Shown: positions 17,224-24,451 of the stretch, piece by piece | Numbering within the stretch: the stretch's first letter is position 1 | Layout of the letters: each line of letters starts with the position of its first letter | Assembly (NCBI RefSeq): GCF_000146285.1 | Contig: NZ_GL385912.1 | Location: 140,875 to 204,874 of the forward strand | DNA length: 64,000 nt | Reading direction: 5' to 3' | From: Mobiluncus curtisii subsp. curtisii ATCC 35241 | GTDB taxonomy: Bacteria; Actinomycetota; Actinomycetes; Actinomycetales; Actinomycetaceae | Notes under the pieces: generated by a model | The model's database searches: none | What the model was told of the DNA's origin: nothing | The model's input: only the letters and a program-made list of their open reading frames with translations | Translations under genes and position numbers: made by a program

Positions 17224-17420
17224 ATGGAGTTTAAGGAAAGCGCCTTCAAACACGGATACAACCGCACGGAAATCACCCACGCTATCCGCAACGCTTGGCG
17301 AATCCTTGACCTCGACGAAAGCGTAACCCTATTCCTTTGGGAAACATCCTTGAAATACTAACCAACAGAGACGGCACCGTATTCCATGCGATGCAAGCCA
17401 GACCAAAATTCTTCCAATAA
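17224..17420 (+). pseudogene. broken toxin-like small protein
   Basis: From ATG 17224 the frame reads a small protein starting MEFKESAFKHGYN and continuing through AIRNAWRILDLDESVTLFL, then stops at 17359. Another frame supplies the expected ending, GNILEILTNRDGTVFHAMQA followed by RPKFFQ and TAA at 17418. Joined, the two halves resemble a family of roughly 75-residue actinobacterial toxin-like proteins that end VxHAMxxRPKF and are encoded before an HTH partner. I am unsure of the family name. A small indel near 17335 has inactivated it. The promoter is intact and the downstream partner is open. Confidence 0.55.
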
Positions 17421-17432
17421 AAGGTGATAACA

Positions 17433-17708
17433 ATGGAAACCAAAACAAAACTAAGTGACGAAGAATACGCCTTACAGTTCATCAAGTCAGACCCGCAAGA
17501 CATCATCCGAAACGCCAAGGCAATCCACGAGGGAGAAATCCTACGTCTTATACAGACCGCTCGCGAAAGGAAAGAAGCTGCCGAACATGACCTCGTAGAC
17601 GCAGTACGCCAGGCTCGCGCCGAGGGTGTTACTTGGCAAGCCATTGGCGGGCTACTCGGCATGAGCCGCCAAGGCGCACAATCCTTTTACGCCGAACGCA
17701 TCGCCTAA
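17433..17708 (+). CDS. HTH protein, likely antitoxin partner
   Basis: Ninety-one residues. The C-terminal part is a helix-turn-helix (EGVTWQAIGGLLGMSRQGAQ) of the type often found in small proteins paired with a toxin. The N-terminal part is helical and charged. The frame opens at a GTG at 17424, but ATG 17433 with AAAGG before it is preferred. It begins 12 nt after the toxin remnant and must share its promoter. Likely role: DNA-binding antitoxin that represses the operon through the inverted repeat at 17187-17211. This is inferred from context. Confidence 0.65.
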   Translation: METKTKLSDEEYALQFIKSDPQDIIRNAKAIHEGEILRLIQTARERKEAAEHDLVDAVRQARAEGVTWQAIGGLLGMSRQGAQSFYAERIA

Positions 17709-17733
17709 TACTGTAAAGAAAGGACTAACATCC

Positions 17734-17964
17734 ATGCCCGCCCGTTATCTGGCTCTCACTGACGTTGCCAATCGTATCGGCATAGCTGAAGGCACTATCC
17801 GCTCTTACTCGGCTAAAGGAATGCTCCCTGAACCTGACGCATACACAGGTACGGGTGCCCGGGCTGTGCGTGGCTGGCTACCCGAAACCATAGACGCGTG
17901 GAACCAGGCTCGCCCAGGACGCGGGAACTGGGGTAATAATCGGGGCGGCTCAGCGGATTTGTAA
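17734..17964 (+). CDS. small HTH protein, excisionase/AlpA-like
   Basis: Seventy-six residues with a winged or MerR-type helix-turn-helix: ALTDVANRIGIAEGTIRSYS, then GMLPEPDAYTG and GWLPETIDAW. Such proteins act as excisionases or small regulators in integrated elements. The start ATG at 17734 follows AAAGGAC. It is the last gene before the tRNA-Val end of the island, the usual place for an xis gene beside an integrase, but no integrase gene is present between it and the tRNA. Confidence 0.65.
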   Translation: MPARYLALTDVANRIGIAEGTIRSYSAKGMLPEPDAYTGTGARAVRGWLPETIDAWNQARPGRGNWGNNRGGSADL

Positions 17965-18188
17965 TATTATGACCCGTTTTGAAACATTGCCATCGTAAAT
18001 CTGACCTACCCAGTGGTCTCCGTTGTGTGTCATAGTAGAGACTTCCGGTGCCGTATGTGCGGTTTTTTCATGGTTGCCGCTTTTTCTTTTTTAGGAAGTG
18101 CTACCTTGACGCTCTGACTGGGGTTTTGGGAACGCTATTTTTGGGTGCCTCCACCGGTTTTGTGGTGCTATTGGTGGTGCTTTTTTAG

Positions 18189-18218
18189 CGATTATTTCCG
18201 ACTATTTCCGATTATTTC
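18189..18218. repeat. three 10-bp direct repeats
   Basis: CGATTATTTC, CGACTATTTC, CGATTATTTC in direct tandem, about 60 bp inside the tRNA-proximal att copy. The position and spacing are like arm-type binding sites of tyrosine integrases or small iterons. Confidence 0.6.
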
Positions 18219-18272
18219 AGAAATAAAAATAACAGCCCCGGAGCCCTTATTTGCTGGGGTTTCGGGGGTGTT
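18218..18272 (-). terminator. terminator of tRNA-Val(CAC)
   Basis: On the reverse strand a long imperfect stem (AACA-CCCCG arms at 18231-18240 with CGGGG-TGTT at 18263-18272) is followed by a T-rich run. Confidence 0.6.
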
Positions 18273-18277
18273 TTTCC

Positions 18278-18319
18278 TGGTGGGCCATACTGGGATCGAA
18301 CCAGTGACCTCTTCCGTGT
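18278..18319 (-). repeat. right copy of the 42-bp repeat (att-like)
   Basis: The 3' half of tRNA-Val(CAC), matching 15868-15909 in the same orientation with one mismatch. The two copies bound a 2.4-kb island. Immediately beyond the match, the intact tRNA continues GAAGGA. Confidence 0.85.
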
Positions 18320-18352
18320 GAAGGAAGCGCGCTACCGCTGCGCTAATGGCCC
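18278..18352 (-). tRNA. tRNA-Val(CAC)
   Basis: A complete cloverleaf on the reverse strand: acceptor GGGCCAT/ATGGCCC, anticodon arm CTTCC-TTCACAC-GGAAG with anticodon CAC, T-arm GGTTCGATCCC, and an encoded CCA at 18280-18278. Its 3' half is repeated at 15868-15909, so the gene has served as an integration site and was restored by the incoming DNA. Confidence 0.95.
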
Positions 18353-18363
18353 AAGGCTTATAA

Positions 18364-18392
18364 AGTTTAGCCTTATGTGGCTCGGAACGCAA
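18364..18392 (-). promoter_or_regulatory. promoter of tRNA-Val(CAC)
   Basis: On the reverse strand TTGCGT (18392-18387) and TAAACT (18369-18364) are 17 bp apart, 11 bp before the tRNA 5' end. Confidence 0.55.
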
Positions 18393-18581
18393 AACGTTGA
18401 CGCAATGCGGGAGAAAGGACGGTATCTGGCACTCGGTGGGGTTAGGGAACGTTGAGTCGAGCCGAAAAATCTGCGTGGAATCTTATTCACTAGTTTTAGC
18501 CGAAACTGGTCGCGAGAGAAACAAACTGGTACATGTTAAGAAAAATGCCCAGACAATTATCAGAATTTCTACAGCTATCGT

Positions 18582-18593
18582 TTAGAATTCTAA
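18582..18593. promoter_or_regulatory. palindrome at the LacI-type gene start
   Basis: TTAGAATTCTAA is a perfect 12-bp palindrome ending one base before the start codon and containing TAGAAT, a plausible -10 box. It could be both promoter element and autoregulatory operator of a leaderless gene. Confidence 0.5.
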
Positions 18594-18594
18594 T

Positions 18595-19593
18595 ATGTGT
18601 GAGGTTTCAGATTCTGCTGTTCTCGTTAAAAAGCGCGTAACTTTGGATGATGTGGCAAAGGTGGCACACGTGGCGACCTCTACCGCTTCGCGGGCGTTGA
18701 ATCGTCCGGGGCGTATCAATGCTGAGACAGAAGCCCTGGTGCGCCAGGTTGCGATTGAACTAGGTTACGAGAGGCCCGAAAATTTTTGGTTGCGGACGCA
18801 CGTACTGACCCAAAAAGTTGGGGTCGTGATTGCGTTGGAGCAGTATCGCATGTTGGCTGCGATACAGGACAAATTGATTCTGGAGCATTACTTACCGGTC
18901 TTGTATCCCACTATTCCAAACCAAAGCGCACGAATCATCAAGCGGGAGTTCAATAATGTAGACGGTCTGATTATCGATAATCCGCAAACGCCCGGACGCA
19001 TTCACTTGGAAATCCCTAATACTGAGCCACTGGTGGTGACGAATTGCGTGATTGACGAAGCGACTTGTGTCGTGCCGGATACGGAACAGGGAGTGGCGGT
19101 CTTGCTGACTCATCTAAAGTCATTGCGGCATCGGTCGATTACTTACTTTTACGCAAAGGATTGCTGGCTGGGCGAGAGCATTTTGCAGGCTTTGCAGTCT
19201 GGATGTGAGCAAGCGGGCGTGATTTTGCATCCGATGGGAAATGTGGGAAATAACCTGGAGGCTGGCGCTCGTGCAGTCGCGGCGTGGTGCCGGCACAAGG
19301 ACAGTGCGGCGGTTTTTTGTGGAGATTATTCTGCCCTCGGGTTTATGCAAGAGCTGAACCGTTCGCTAAAGATGCTGGTGCCTGACGATGTTTCCGTCGT
19401 TGCCATCGGTGATGCCTTTATCGGACGTTTATGCCCTTCCGTCACCACGACTCTGGAGGTTCCGTACCGGAGAATTGGTACTGAAGCGGTGCGCCAGTTG
19501 CTCAGTCAGATTTATCATCCGTCCGGTCGCGAAAGGCGGGTGAAACCGATGAAAATGAGCCTCGTAAACGGTGGTACTACAGGCATTTCTTGA
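18595..19593 (+). CDS. LacI-family transcriptional regulator
   Basis: A 332-residue DNA-binding repressor. The N-terminal helix-turn-helix reads VTLDDVAKVAHVATSTASRA followed by the hinge LNRPGRI. The periplasmic-binding-protein-like sensor domain ends with DVSVVAIGDAF and a dimer segment. The sensor half is rather divergent, and the ligand cannot be guessed. No sugar-transport genes are adjacent: upstream is tRNA-Val, downstream the tRNA cluster, so its targets lie elsewhere. The ATG has no ribosome site and sits right behind a TAGAAT-containing palindrome, which suggests a leaderless, self-regulated message. Confidence 0.9.
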   Translation: MCEVSDSAVLVKKRVTLDDVAKVAHVATSTASRALNRPGRINAETEALVRQVAIELGYERPENFWLRTHVLTQKVGVVIALEQYRMLAAIQDKLILEHYLPVLYPTIPNQSARIIKREFNNVDGLIIDNPQTPGRIHLEIPNTEPLVVTNCVIDEATCVVPDTEQGVAVLLTHLKSLRHRSITYFYAKDCWLGESILQALQSGCEQAGVILHPMGNVGNNLEAGARAVAAWCRHKDSAAVFCGDYSALGFMQELNRSLKMLVPDDVSVVAIGDAFIGRLCPSVTTTLEVPYRRIGTEAVRQLLSQIYHPSGRERRVKPMKMSLVNGGTTGIS

Positions 19594-19622
19594 TTTGAGT
19601 GCCGGCTGGCTCCGTGCCGTAT

Positions 19623-19652
19623 TTGCAACCTCTGGTGACTTATGTATAAGAT
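19623..19652 (+). promoter_or_regulatory. promoter of tRNA-Gly
   Basis: TTGCAA (19623-19628) with TATAAG (19645-19650) or TAAGAT (19647-19652), spacer 16-18 bp, ending 27 bp before the tRNA. Confidence 0.55.
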
Positions 19653-19678
19653 ACTGGGGTTGGTTTTTCCAGCGTGTT

Positions 19679-19751
19679 GCGGATGTAGCTCAGTTGGTAG
19701 AGCATCACCTTGCCAAGGTGAGGGTCGCGGGTTCGAGTCCCGTCATCCGCT
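19679..19751 (+). tRNA. tRNA-Gly(GCC)
   Basis: Cloverleaf with acceptor GCGGATG/CATCCGC, D-arm GCTCAGTTGGTAGAGC, anticodon loop TTGCCAA (anticodon GCC) and T-arm GGGTTCGAGTCCC. CCA is not encoded. Confidence 0.96.
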
Positions 19752-19879
19752 CGGTTTTTGGGGGAATCGAGCCTCGGTTCGGTTCCCCTCAAAAATTGGC
19801 TGTCTGAGGAGTCCTACCGGGTGCGTAACAGGTACTGGGTTTGGGCTTCTTTATAGAGTATGATACTCAAGACCACATT

Positions 19880-19950
19880 GGTGGGTTGGCCGAGTGGCTA
19901 GGCAGCGGCCTGCAAAGCCGTATACACCGGTTCGAATCCGGTACCCACTT
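19880..19950 (+). tRNA. tRNA-Cys(GCA)
   Basis: Acceptor GGTGGGT/ACCCACT (one G-T), anticodon loop CTGCAAA (anticodon GCA) and T-arm CGGTTCGAATCCG. CCA not encoded. A TATGAT box at 19859-19864 may give it its own promoter. Confidence 0.95.
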
Positions 19951-19954
19951 CTAC

Positions 19955-20031
19955 GGGCGGTTGGCGCAGCTGGTTAGCGCGTTTCCTTGACACGGAAGAG
20001 GTCGCAGGTTCGAGTCCTGTATCGCCCACCA
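19955..20031 (+). tRNA. tRNA-Val(GAC)
   Basis: Acceptor GGGCGGT/ATCGCCC, anticodon loop TTGACAC (anticodon GAC), T-arm CAGGTTCGAGTCCTG, CCA encoded at 20029-20031. Only 4 nt after tRNA-Cys, so the two are co-transcribed. Confidence 0.96.
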
Positions 20032-20033
20032 CG

Positions 20034-20070
20034 ACGCAGGTCGAGGATAAAGCCACGACCTGCGTTTTTT
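20034..20070 (+). terminator. terminator of the tRNA cluster
   Basis: ACGCAGGTCG (20034-20043) pairs perfectly with CGACCTGCGT (20056-20065), then six Ts that also begin the next inverted repeat. Confidence 0.9.
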
Positions 20071-20121
20071 GGTTTTATGAGCCGGGCAAGCTTGCTTGCA
20101 AAGGCTCATAAAACCAAAAAA
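20065..20121. repeat. perfect 19-bp inverted repeat
   Basis: Arms at 20065-20083 and 20103-20121, 19 of 19 paired, loop of 19 nt that itself contains the palindrome GCAAGCTTGC (20086-20095). T-run on one side and A-run on the other, so it could terminate in both directions. Confidence 0.85.
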
Positions 20122-20124
20122 CGT

Positions 20125-20242
20125 CAGCGGGGGACCCGCTGGTGGTTTTATCCGAGACCAAGGAAGTGGCGCGCAATTTTGCGGAGCAAAATTGTTGGCA
20201 CCTCGGCGCGGGTGTGGTTGCTATTTTGCGGAGCAAGATAGC
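20125..20242. repeat. three hairpins with GGA triloops
   Basis: CAGCGGG-GGA-CCCGCTG (20125-20141), CAATTTTGC-GGA-GCAAAATTG (20174-20194) and GCTATTTTGC-GGA-GCAAGATAGC (20220-20242). The last two share the core ATTTTGCGGAGCAA and are probably copies of one palindromic repeat. No ORF lies in this 311-bp gap between tRNA-Val and thrS. Confidence 0.8.
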
Positions 20243-20310
20243 TGGTACTTAACATGGCTGCTAAATCTCCCAGAATGTTTTTCCTATTATTTCCCGCGCG
20301 TATAAGATTG

Positions 20311-20332
20311 TCTCAGTAAACCAAGACTGAGA
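20311..20332 (+). promoter_or_regulatory. hairpin in the thrS leader
   Basis: TCTCAGT (20311-20317) and ACTGAGA (20326-20332) form a 7-bp stem whose 3' arm overlaps the purine-rich ribosome site of thrS. TATAAG at 20301-20306 is a possible -10 box, which would place the hairpin at the 5' end of the message. Confidence 0.5.
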
Positions 20333-20342
20333 AAGGCGCAAA

Positions 20343-22352
20343 GTGTCCGAGATCAACGTCACTATTGACGGGAAAGCAACCCAGATTGAATCCACTATCA
20401 CCGGTGAAGATTTGTACCGGGATCGTAAAGAAGTCATTGCTTACTTCATCAACGGTCAGGCACGTGACCTGTATCGCGAACTCCATGACGGGGACACAGT
20501 TGAAGCCATCACTATCGACTCTGAGATGGGCTTGAACATCTTGCGCCACTCCTGCACTCACGTGATGGCTCAGGCAGTCAAGCAGGTTCGCCCGAATGTG
20601 AAGTACGGCATCGGTCCTTTCATCGAAAACGGTTTTTACTATGATTTCGGTGTCGATGAGCCTTTCACTCCGGAAGATTTGAAAGCCATTGAGAAATACA
20701 TGGCGCGGATTTGTAAAGAAGACCAGAAGTTCGTGCGCCGGGTCGTTACCGAAGATGAAGGTCGCGCTGAACTCGCCGATCAGCCTTACAAGCTGGAATT
20801 GATTGGCTTGAAAGGAACAGACTCGGACAATGACCAGGCTGCCGCCGGGGCTTCGGTGGAAGTCGGGGGCAATGAGCTGACGATTTACGATAACGTGCGC
20901 AAGAACGGTGAGGTGGCATGGAAGGACTTGTGCCGCGGTCCGCACGTACCTTCGACCCGGCTCTTAAACGGCGTGTTTAAGCTGATGAAAGTATCAGCCG
21001 CGTACTGGCGTGGTGACCAGGCAAATGACTCTCTGCAACGTATCTATGGCACCGCTTGGGCGACTAAAGATGATCTGAAAGAGTACGTGACTCGCATGGC
21101 GGAGGCCGCCAAGCGTGACCATCGCCGGCTGGGCAACGAGCTCGATTTGTTCAGCTTCCCGGAGGAAATCGGCTCCGGTTTGGCGGTGTTCCATCCCAAG
21201 GGTGCGATGGTGCGTATGGAAATGGAAAACTATTCTCGACGTCGCCATCTGGAGGAAGGGTACTCTTTCGTTTACACCCCGCATGTCACGAAGGGGCAGC
21301 TGTTTGAAACGTCGGGACACCTGGAGTGGTACAAAGACGGTATGTTCCCGCCCATGCGTGTGGATGAGGAATGCGACGATCAGGGGAATGTCACCAAGGA
21401 AGGTTTCGACTACTACTTGAAGCCCATGAACTGCCCCATGCACAACCTCATCTATAAATCCCGTTCGCGTTCCTATCGGGAGTTGCCGTTGCGCTTGTTT
21501 GAGTTCGGTACGGTTTACCGTTACGAGAAATCTGGCGTGGTTCACGGTCTCACTCGCGGACGTGGCTTCACCCAGGATGACAGCCATATCTATTGCACGC
21601 GCGAACAGATGAAAGACGAGCTGACAAAACTGTTGACTTTCGTGCTGGATTTGCTCAAAGACTACGGGTTGGATGACTTTTACCTGGAACTTTCTACAAA
21701 GAATCCGCACAAGTTTGTGGGGTCTGACGAGATTTGGGAGGAAGCGACCAATACGTTGGCGGAAGTTGCCACAGCTTCGGGCTTGGAACTGGTTCCGGAT
21801 CCAGAGGGAGCGGCGTTCTATGGTCCCAAGATTTCCGTGCAAGCTCGAGATGCAATCGGTCGCACATGGCAGATGTCGACCATTCAGCTGGACTTTAACC
21901 TGCCCGAACGCTTTGATTTGGAATACACCGCGGCGGATGGAAGTCGGCAACGTCCCGTGATGATTCACCGTGCCTTGTTCGGTTCAATCGAACGCTTCTT
22001 TGGGGTGCTGACTGAGCACTATGCGGGAGCATTCCCGGCTTGGCTGGCGCCGGTGCAGGTGCGTTTGGTGCCGGTGGCAGAGGCATTCAATGACTACTGC
22101 GAAGACATTGCGAACCGTTTGCGTGCGGAAAACGTTCGGGTCGAGGTGGATACGACCGATGACCGTTTCGGTAAGAAAATCCGCAATGCTGCCAAGGATA
22201 AGATTCCTTTCACTCTCATTGCTGGTGGGGAGGACGCTGAGGCAAACGCGGTGTCTTTCCGCTATCGCGGTGGGGAGCAAAAGAACGGTGTCCCAATTGA
22301 CCAAGCGATTGCGGAAATCCTGGAGGTTATCCGCAGTCGCAGGAACGACTAA
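20343..22352 (+). CDS. thrS: threonyl-tRNA synthetase
   Basis: Class II synthetase charging tRNA-Thr, 669 residues. It has an N-terminal TGS domain, then the editing domain with the zinc-type [11 protein letters not shown], and the catalytic core with [12 protein letters not shown] (zinc Cys), [12 protein letters not shown] (motif 2 region) and the motif 3 helix [12 protein letters not shown]. The anticodon domain ends in [12 protein letters not shown]. Start is GTG 20343 after GAGAAAGG. A leader hairpin next to the ribosome site hints at translational control. The stop is 1 nt before the ATG of the HIT gene, so the two are coupled. Confidence 0.96.
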   Translation: MSEINVTIDGKATQIESTITGEDLYRDRKEVIAYFINGQARDLYRELHDGDTVEAITIDSEMGLNILRHSCTHVMAQAVKQVRPNVKYGIGPFIENGFYYDFGVDEPFTPEDLKAIEKYMARICKEDQKFVRRVVTEDEGRAELADQPYKLELIGLKGTDSDNDQAAAGASVEVGGNELTIYDNVRKNGEVAWKDLCRGPHVPSTRLLNGVFKLMKVSAAYWRGDQANDSLQRIYGTAWATKDDLKEYVTRMAEAAKRDHRRLGNELDLFSFPEEIGSGLAVFHPKGAMVRMEMENYSRRRHLEEGYSFVYTPHVTKGQLFETSGHLEWYKDGMFPPMRVDEECDDQGNVTKEGFDYYLKPMNCPMHNLIYKSRSRSYRELPLRLFEFGTVYRYEKSGVVHGLTRGRGFTQDDSHIYCTREQMKDELTKLLTFVLDLLKDYGLDDFYLELSTKNPHKFVGSDEIWEEATNTLAEVATASGLELVPDPEGAAFYGPKISVQARDAIGRTWQMSTIQLDFNLPERFDLEYTAADGSRQRPVMIHRALFGSIERFFGVLTEHYAGAFPAWLAPVQVRLVPVAEAFNDYCEDIANRLRAENVRVEVDTTDDRFGKKIRNAAKDKIPFTLIAGGEDAEANAVSFRYRGGEQKNGVPIDQAIAEILEVIRSRRND

Positions 22353-22353
22353 G

Positions 22354-22911
22354 ATGACTGACTTACCCGCGGAATCAAGCGAAAATTTCGGTGCGCAAAC
22401 TGACGGGATGGAACGATTGTGGACCCCTCATCGCATGGTGTACATCGATGATGGACCGCATCGTGATGTGAAAGCCTGTCCGTTTTGTGAGGGTCCGAAA
22501 GGCGAGGACGAACAGAGTCTCATTGTGTATCGAGGCAAGACTTGCTTCGTGGTGATGAACCTGTTTCCTTACAATCCCGGTCATGTTCTGGTTTTGCCCT
22601 ATCGGCATATTCCCGATTACACCGATTTGGACTTTGCGGAACGTGTCGAATTTGGCGAACTCACCGCGCACACTATGGAGGTCATCCGTCAGGTCAAAGC
22701 TCCGCAAGGGTTTAATCTGGGGATGAATCAGGGCGCGGTCGCGGGAGCAGGAATCGCGGGTCACCTACACCAGCACATCGTGCCGCGGTGGGCGGGGGAC
22801 GCGAATTTCTTTCCCATCGTGGCGCGTACCAAGGCAGTTCCGGAGCTGTTGGGTCAGACTCGTCAGGTGTTGGCTGAGGCTTTCGGCGATTGGCAGCCGC
22901 GCGAAATCTGA
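22354..22911 (+). CDS. HIT-family hydrolase
   Basis: A 185-residue nucleotide hydrolase/transferase with the HIT signature GHLHQHIVPRW (His-x-His-x-His). CPFCEG near residue 42 is a zinc knuckle found in this actinobacterial subgroup, and FPYNPGHVLVLPYRH is the usual core. Family members act on dinucleoside polyphosphates or nucleoside phosphoramidates such as Ap4A, side products of aminoacyl-tRNA synthetases, which suits its place right behind thrS. Start ATG 22354, with AGGAAC inside the end of thrS. Confidence 0.92.
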   Translation: MTDLPAESSENFGAQTDGMERLWTPHRMVYIDDGPHRDVKACPFCEGPKGEDEQSLIVYRGKTCFVVMNLFPYNPGHVLVLPYRHIPDYTDLDFAERVEFGELTAHTMEVIRQVKAPQGFNLGMNQGAVAGAGIAGHLHQHIVPRWAGDANFFPIVARTKAVPELLGQTRQVLAEAFGDWQPREI

Positions 22912-22954
22912 AACTTTCCCGGTATGGGACTTGAGAAACTGTTGCTAGATCACA

Positions 22955-23428
22955 ATGAAGACCACCAAGACTAACGCCATGCGACTGTTGGACGGTGCCG
23001 GAGTAGCTTATGAAACGTCGAGCTACTCCACGGAAGGGGACGTCGGCGCGCTCCATACTGCCGAAGTCCTGGGGATTCCCCCTGAACTCATTTACAAGAC
23101 CCTGGTGTTGGAAGATGGGCAGGGCGGTCACTATGTCGCGGTCGTTCCCGCCGATGCTGAGCTGGACTTGAAAAAGACTGCCACGCATTTCGGCGTGAAA
23201 CACGTCCAGCTCATCAATTGGCGGACCCTGCGGGAAGTGACCGGCTATATCCGCGGAGGATGTTCCCCTTTGGGAATGAAAAAATTGTTTCCCACGGTCA
23301 TCGAGGAAACTGCCATATTGCTCGATAAGTTCTATGTTTCGGCAGGGCTGCGGGGCTTGCAAATTGTGGTTAATCCTCAGGATTTGGCACCAGTGGTGTC
23401 GGCCGGTTTCGCGGATATAGTGCAGTAA
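22955..23428 (+). CDS. ybaK: Cys-tRNA(Pro) deacylase, YbaK family
   Basis: A 157-residue trans-editing protein that removes Cys mischarged onto tRNA-Pro. The fold is clear from ELIYKTLVLEDG, then KKTATHFGVKHVQL, and TGYIRGGCSPLGMKK, which holds the conserved Gly-rich loop. Complete. It starts 43 nt after the HIT gene with no strong ribosome site; TAGATC a few bases upstream could be a -10 box for a near-leaderless message. It continues the tRNA-quality theme of this operon. Confidence 0.9.
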   Translation: MKTTKTNAMRLLDGAGVAYETSSYSTEGDVGALHTAEVLGIPPELIYKTLVLEDGQGGHYVAVVPADAELDLKKTATHFGVKHVQLINWRTLREVTGYIRGGCSPLGMKKLFPTVIEETAILLDKFYVSAGLRGLQIVVNPQDLAPVVSAGFADIVQ

Positions 23429-23486
23429 TAGCTAAAATGGGGACGATTGAGAAATTTTAAGAGTATGTACAAGGAAAGAAGGAAAA

Positions 23487-24386
23487 ATGTCTGATCAACT
23501 GGCGCAAGGCACTGGAACTGATTTAGTGAAGCGGGGTATGGCGCAGATGCTCAAGGGCGGTGTCATTATGGACGTCGTAAATGCCGAGCAAGCCAAGATT
23601 GCCCAAGATGCCGGTGCCGTGGCGGTGATGGCTCTGGAGCGCGTTCCGGCGGATATTCGCGCCGAAGGTGGAGTCGCCCGTATGAGCGACCCTGATTTGA
23701 TTGATGAGATTATCAATGCGGTGTCTATTCCTGTGATGGCAAAAGCCCGAATTGGTCATTTTGCGGAAGCTCAGGTGTTACAGAGCCTGGGTGTGGATTA
23801 CATCGATGAATCCGAAGTTCTGACCCCGGCTGACTACAAGCATCACATCAACAAGTGGGATTTCACCGTGCCTTTCGTGTGTGGCGCCACCAACCTCGGT
23901 GAGGCTTTGCGTCGTATCAGTGAGGGCGCTGCCATGATTCGTTCCAAGGGTGAAGCCGGTACCGGGGACGTGTCCAACGCGGTGACCCATATGCGCACCA
24001 TGACTTCTCAGATCAACCGTTTGACCACCATGCGTCCCGATGAGCTCTTTGACGCCGCCAAGGAATTGCAGGCTCCCTATCCGCTGGTCAAAGAGGTTGC
24101 GGAAACCGGGAAGCTGCCGGTCGTGCTGTTCACCGCGGGCGGTATCGCCACCCCGGCTGACGCGGCGTTGATGATGCAGTTGGGTTCCGAGGGCGTGTTC
24201 GTGGGCTCCGGCATCTTTAAGTCCGGTGATCCGGCGAAGCGCGCGGCGGCGATTGTGAAGGCTACGGCTCGCTACAACGAACCGGAAGTGGTCGCTGAGG
24301 TGTCCCGTTCCTTGGGTGAAGCCATGGTCGGCATCAACGTTCACGATATTCCTGACGAGGCACGCCTAGCTCAGCGCGGTTGGTAA
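23487..24386 (+). CDS. pdxS: pyridoxal 5'-phosphate synthase, lyase subunit PdxS
   Basis: Makes PLP from ribose 5-phosphate, glyceraldehyde 3-phosphate and ammonia in a 12+12 complex with PdxT. Highly conserved, 299 residues: [20 protein letters not shown], the active lysines in MAKARIGH and the [11 protein letters not shown] loop, and [16 protein letters not shown] for phosphate binding. Strong site AAGGAAAGAAGG precedes ATG 23487. The pdxT partner follows after 60 nt with a hairpin between them. Confidence 0.97.
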   Translation: MSDQLAQGTGTDLVKRGMAQMLKGGVIMDVVNAEQAKIAQDAGAVAVMALERVPADIRAEGGVARMSDPDLIDEIINAVSIPVMAKARIGHFAEAQVLQSLGVDYIDESEVLTPADYKHHINKWDFTVPFVCGATNLGEALRRISEGAAMIRSKGEAGTGDVSNAVTHMRTMTSQINRLTTMRPDELFDAAKELQAPYPLVKEVAETGKLPVVLFTAGGIATPADAALMMQLGSEGVFVGSGIFKSGDPAKRAAAIVKATARYNEPEVVAEVSRSLGEAMVGINVHDIPDEARLAQRGW

Positions 24387-24389
24387 ATC

Positions 24390-24411
24390 GCTGGCTCGGT
24401 CGTGAGCCAGC
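24390..24411 (+). promoter_or_regulatory. intercistronic hairpin pdxS-pdxT
   Basis: GCTGGCTC pairs perfectly with GAGCCAGC (8 bp, six-base loop) without a T-run. It could stabilise the pdxS message or lower pdxT expression. Confidence 0.45.
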
Positions 24412-24451
24412 ATGTTCGCGTCTTTAGGAAAAACCACAGAAAAGGATGATT

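Larger units (their letters stand above)
17965..18277. other. gene-free stretch at the right end of the island
   Basis: No ORF of interest. It contains poly-T tracts, the three 10-bp direct repeats and the tRNA-Val terminator listed separately. This is where an integrase gene would be expected; none is seen. Confidence 0.5.

Noticed and set aside
18192-18392. Reverse ORF across tRNA-Val(CAC)
   Set aside because: It is translation of the tRNA and its terminator; the cloverleaf is complete.
20125-20242. CsrA/RsmA binding sites (GGA in hairpin loops)
   Set aside because: The GGA loops fit, but CsrA is generally absent from actinobacteria and the hairpins are not at a ribosome site. Kept only as an unexplained repeat array.
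20032-20342. T-box riboswitch upstream of thrS
   Set aside because: I looked for the T-box antiterminator core (AGGGTGGNACCGCG) and a Thr specifier loop; neither is present, and the hairpins do not have the T-box arrangement.
20994-21968. Long reverse-strand ORF (324 codons) inside thrS
   Set aside because: It is antisense to a certain gene, has no ribosome site and low-complexity composition. Such shadows are common opposite codon-biased genes; the same holds for those opposite acnA (6051-6914, 7284-8108) and rpsD/rarA (50926-51930).
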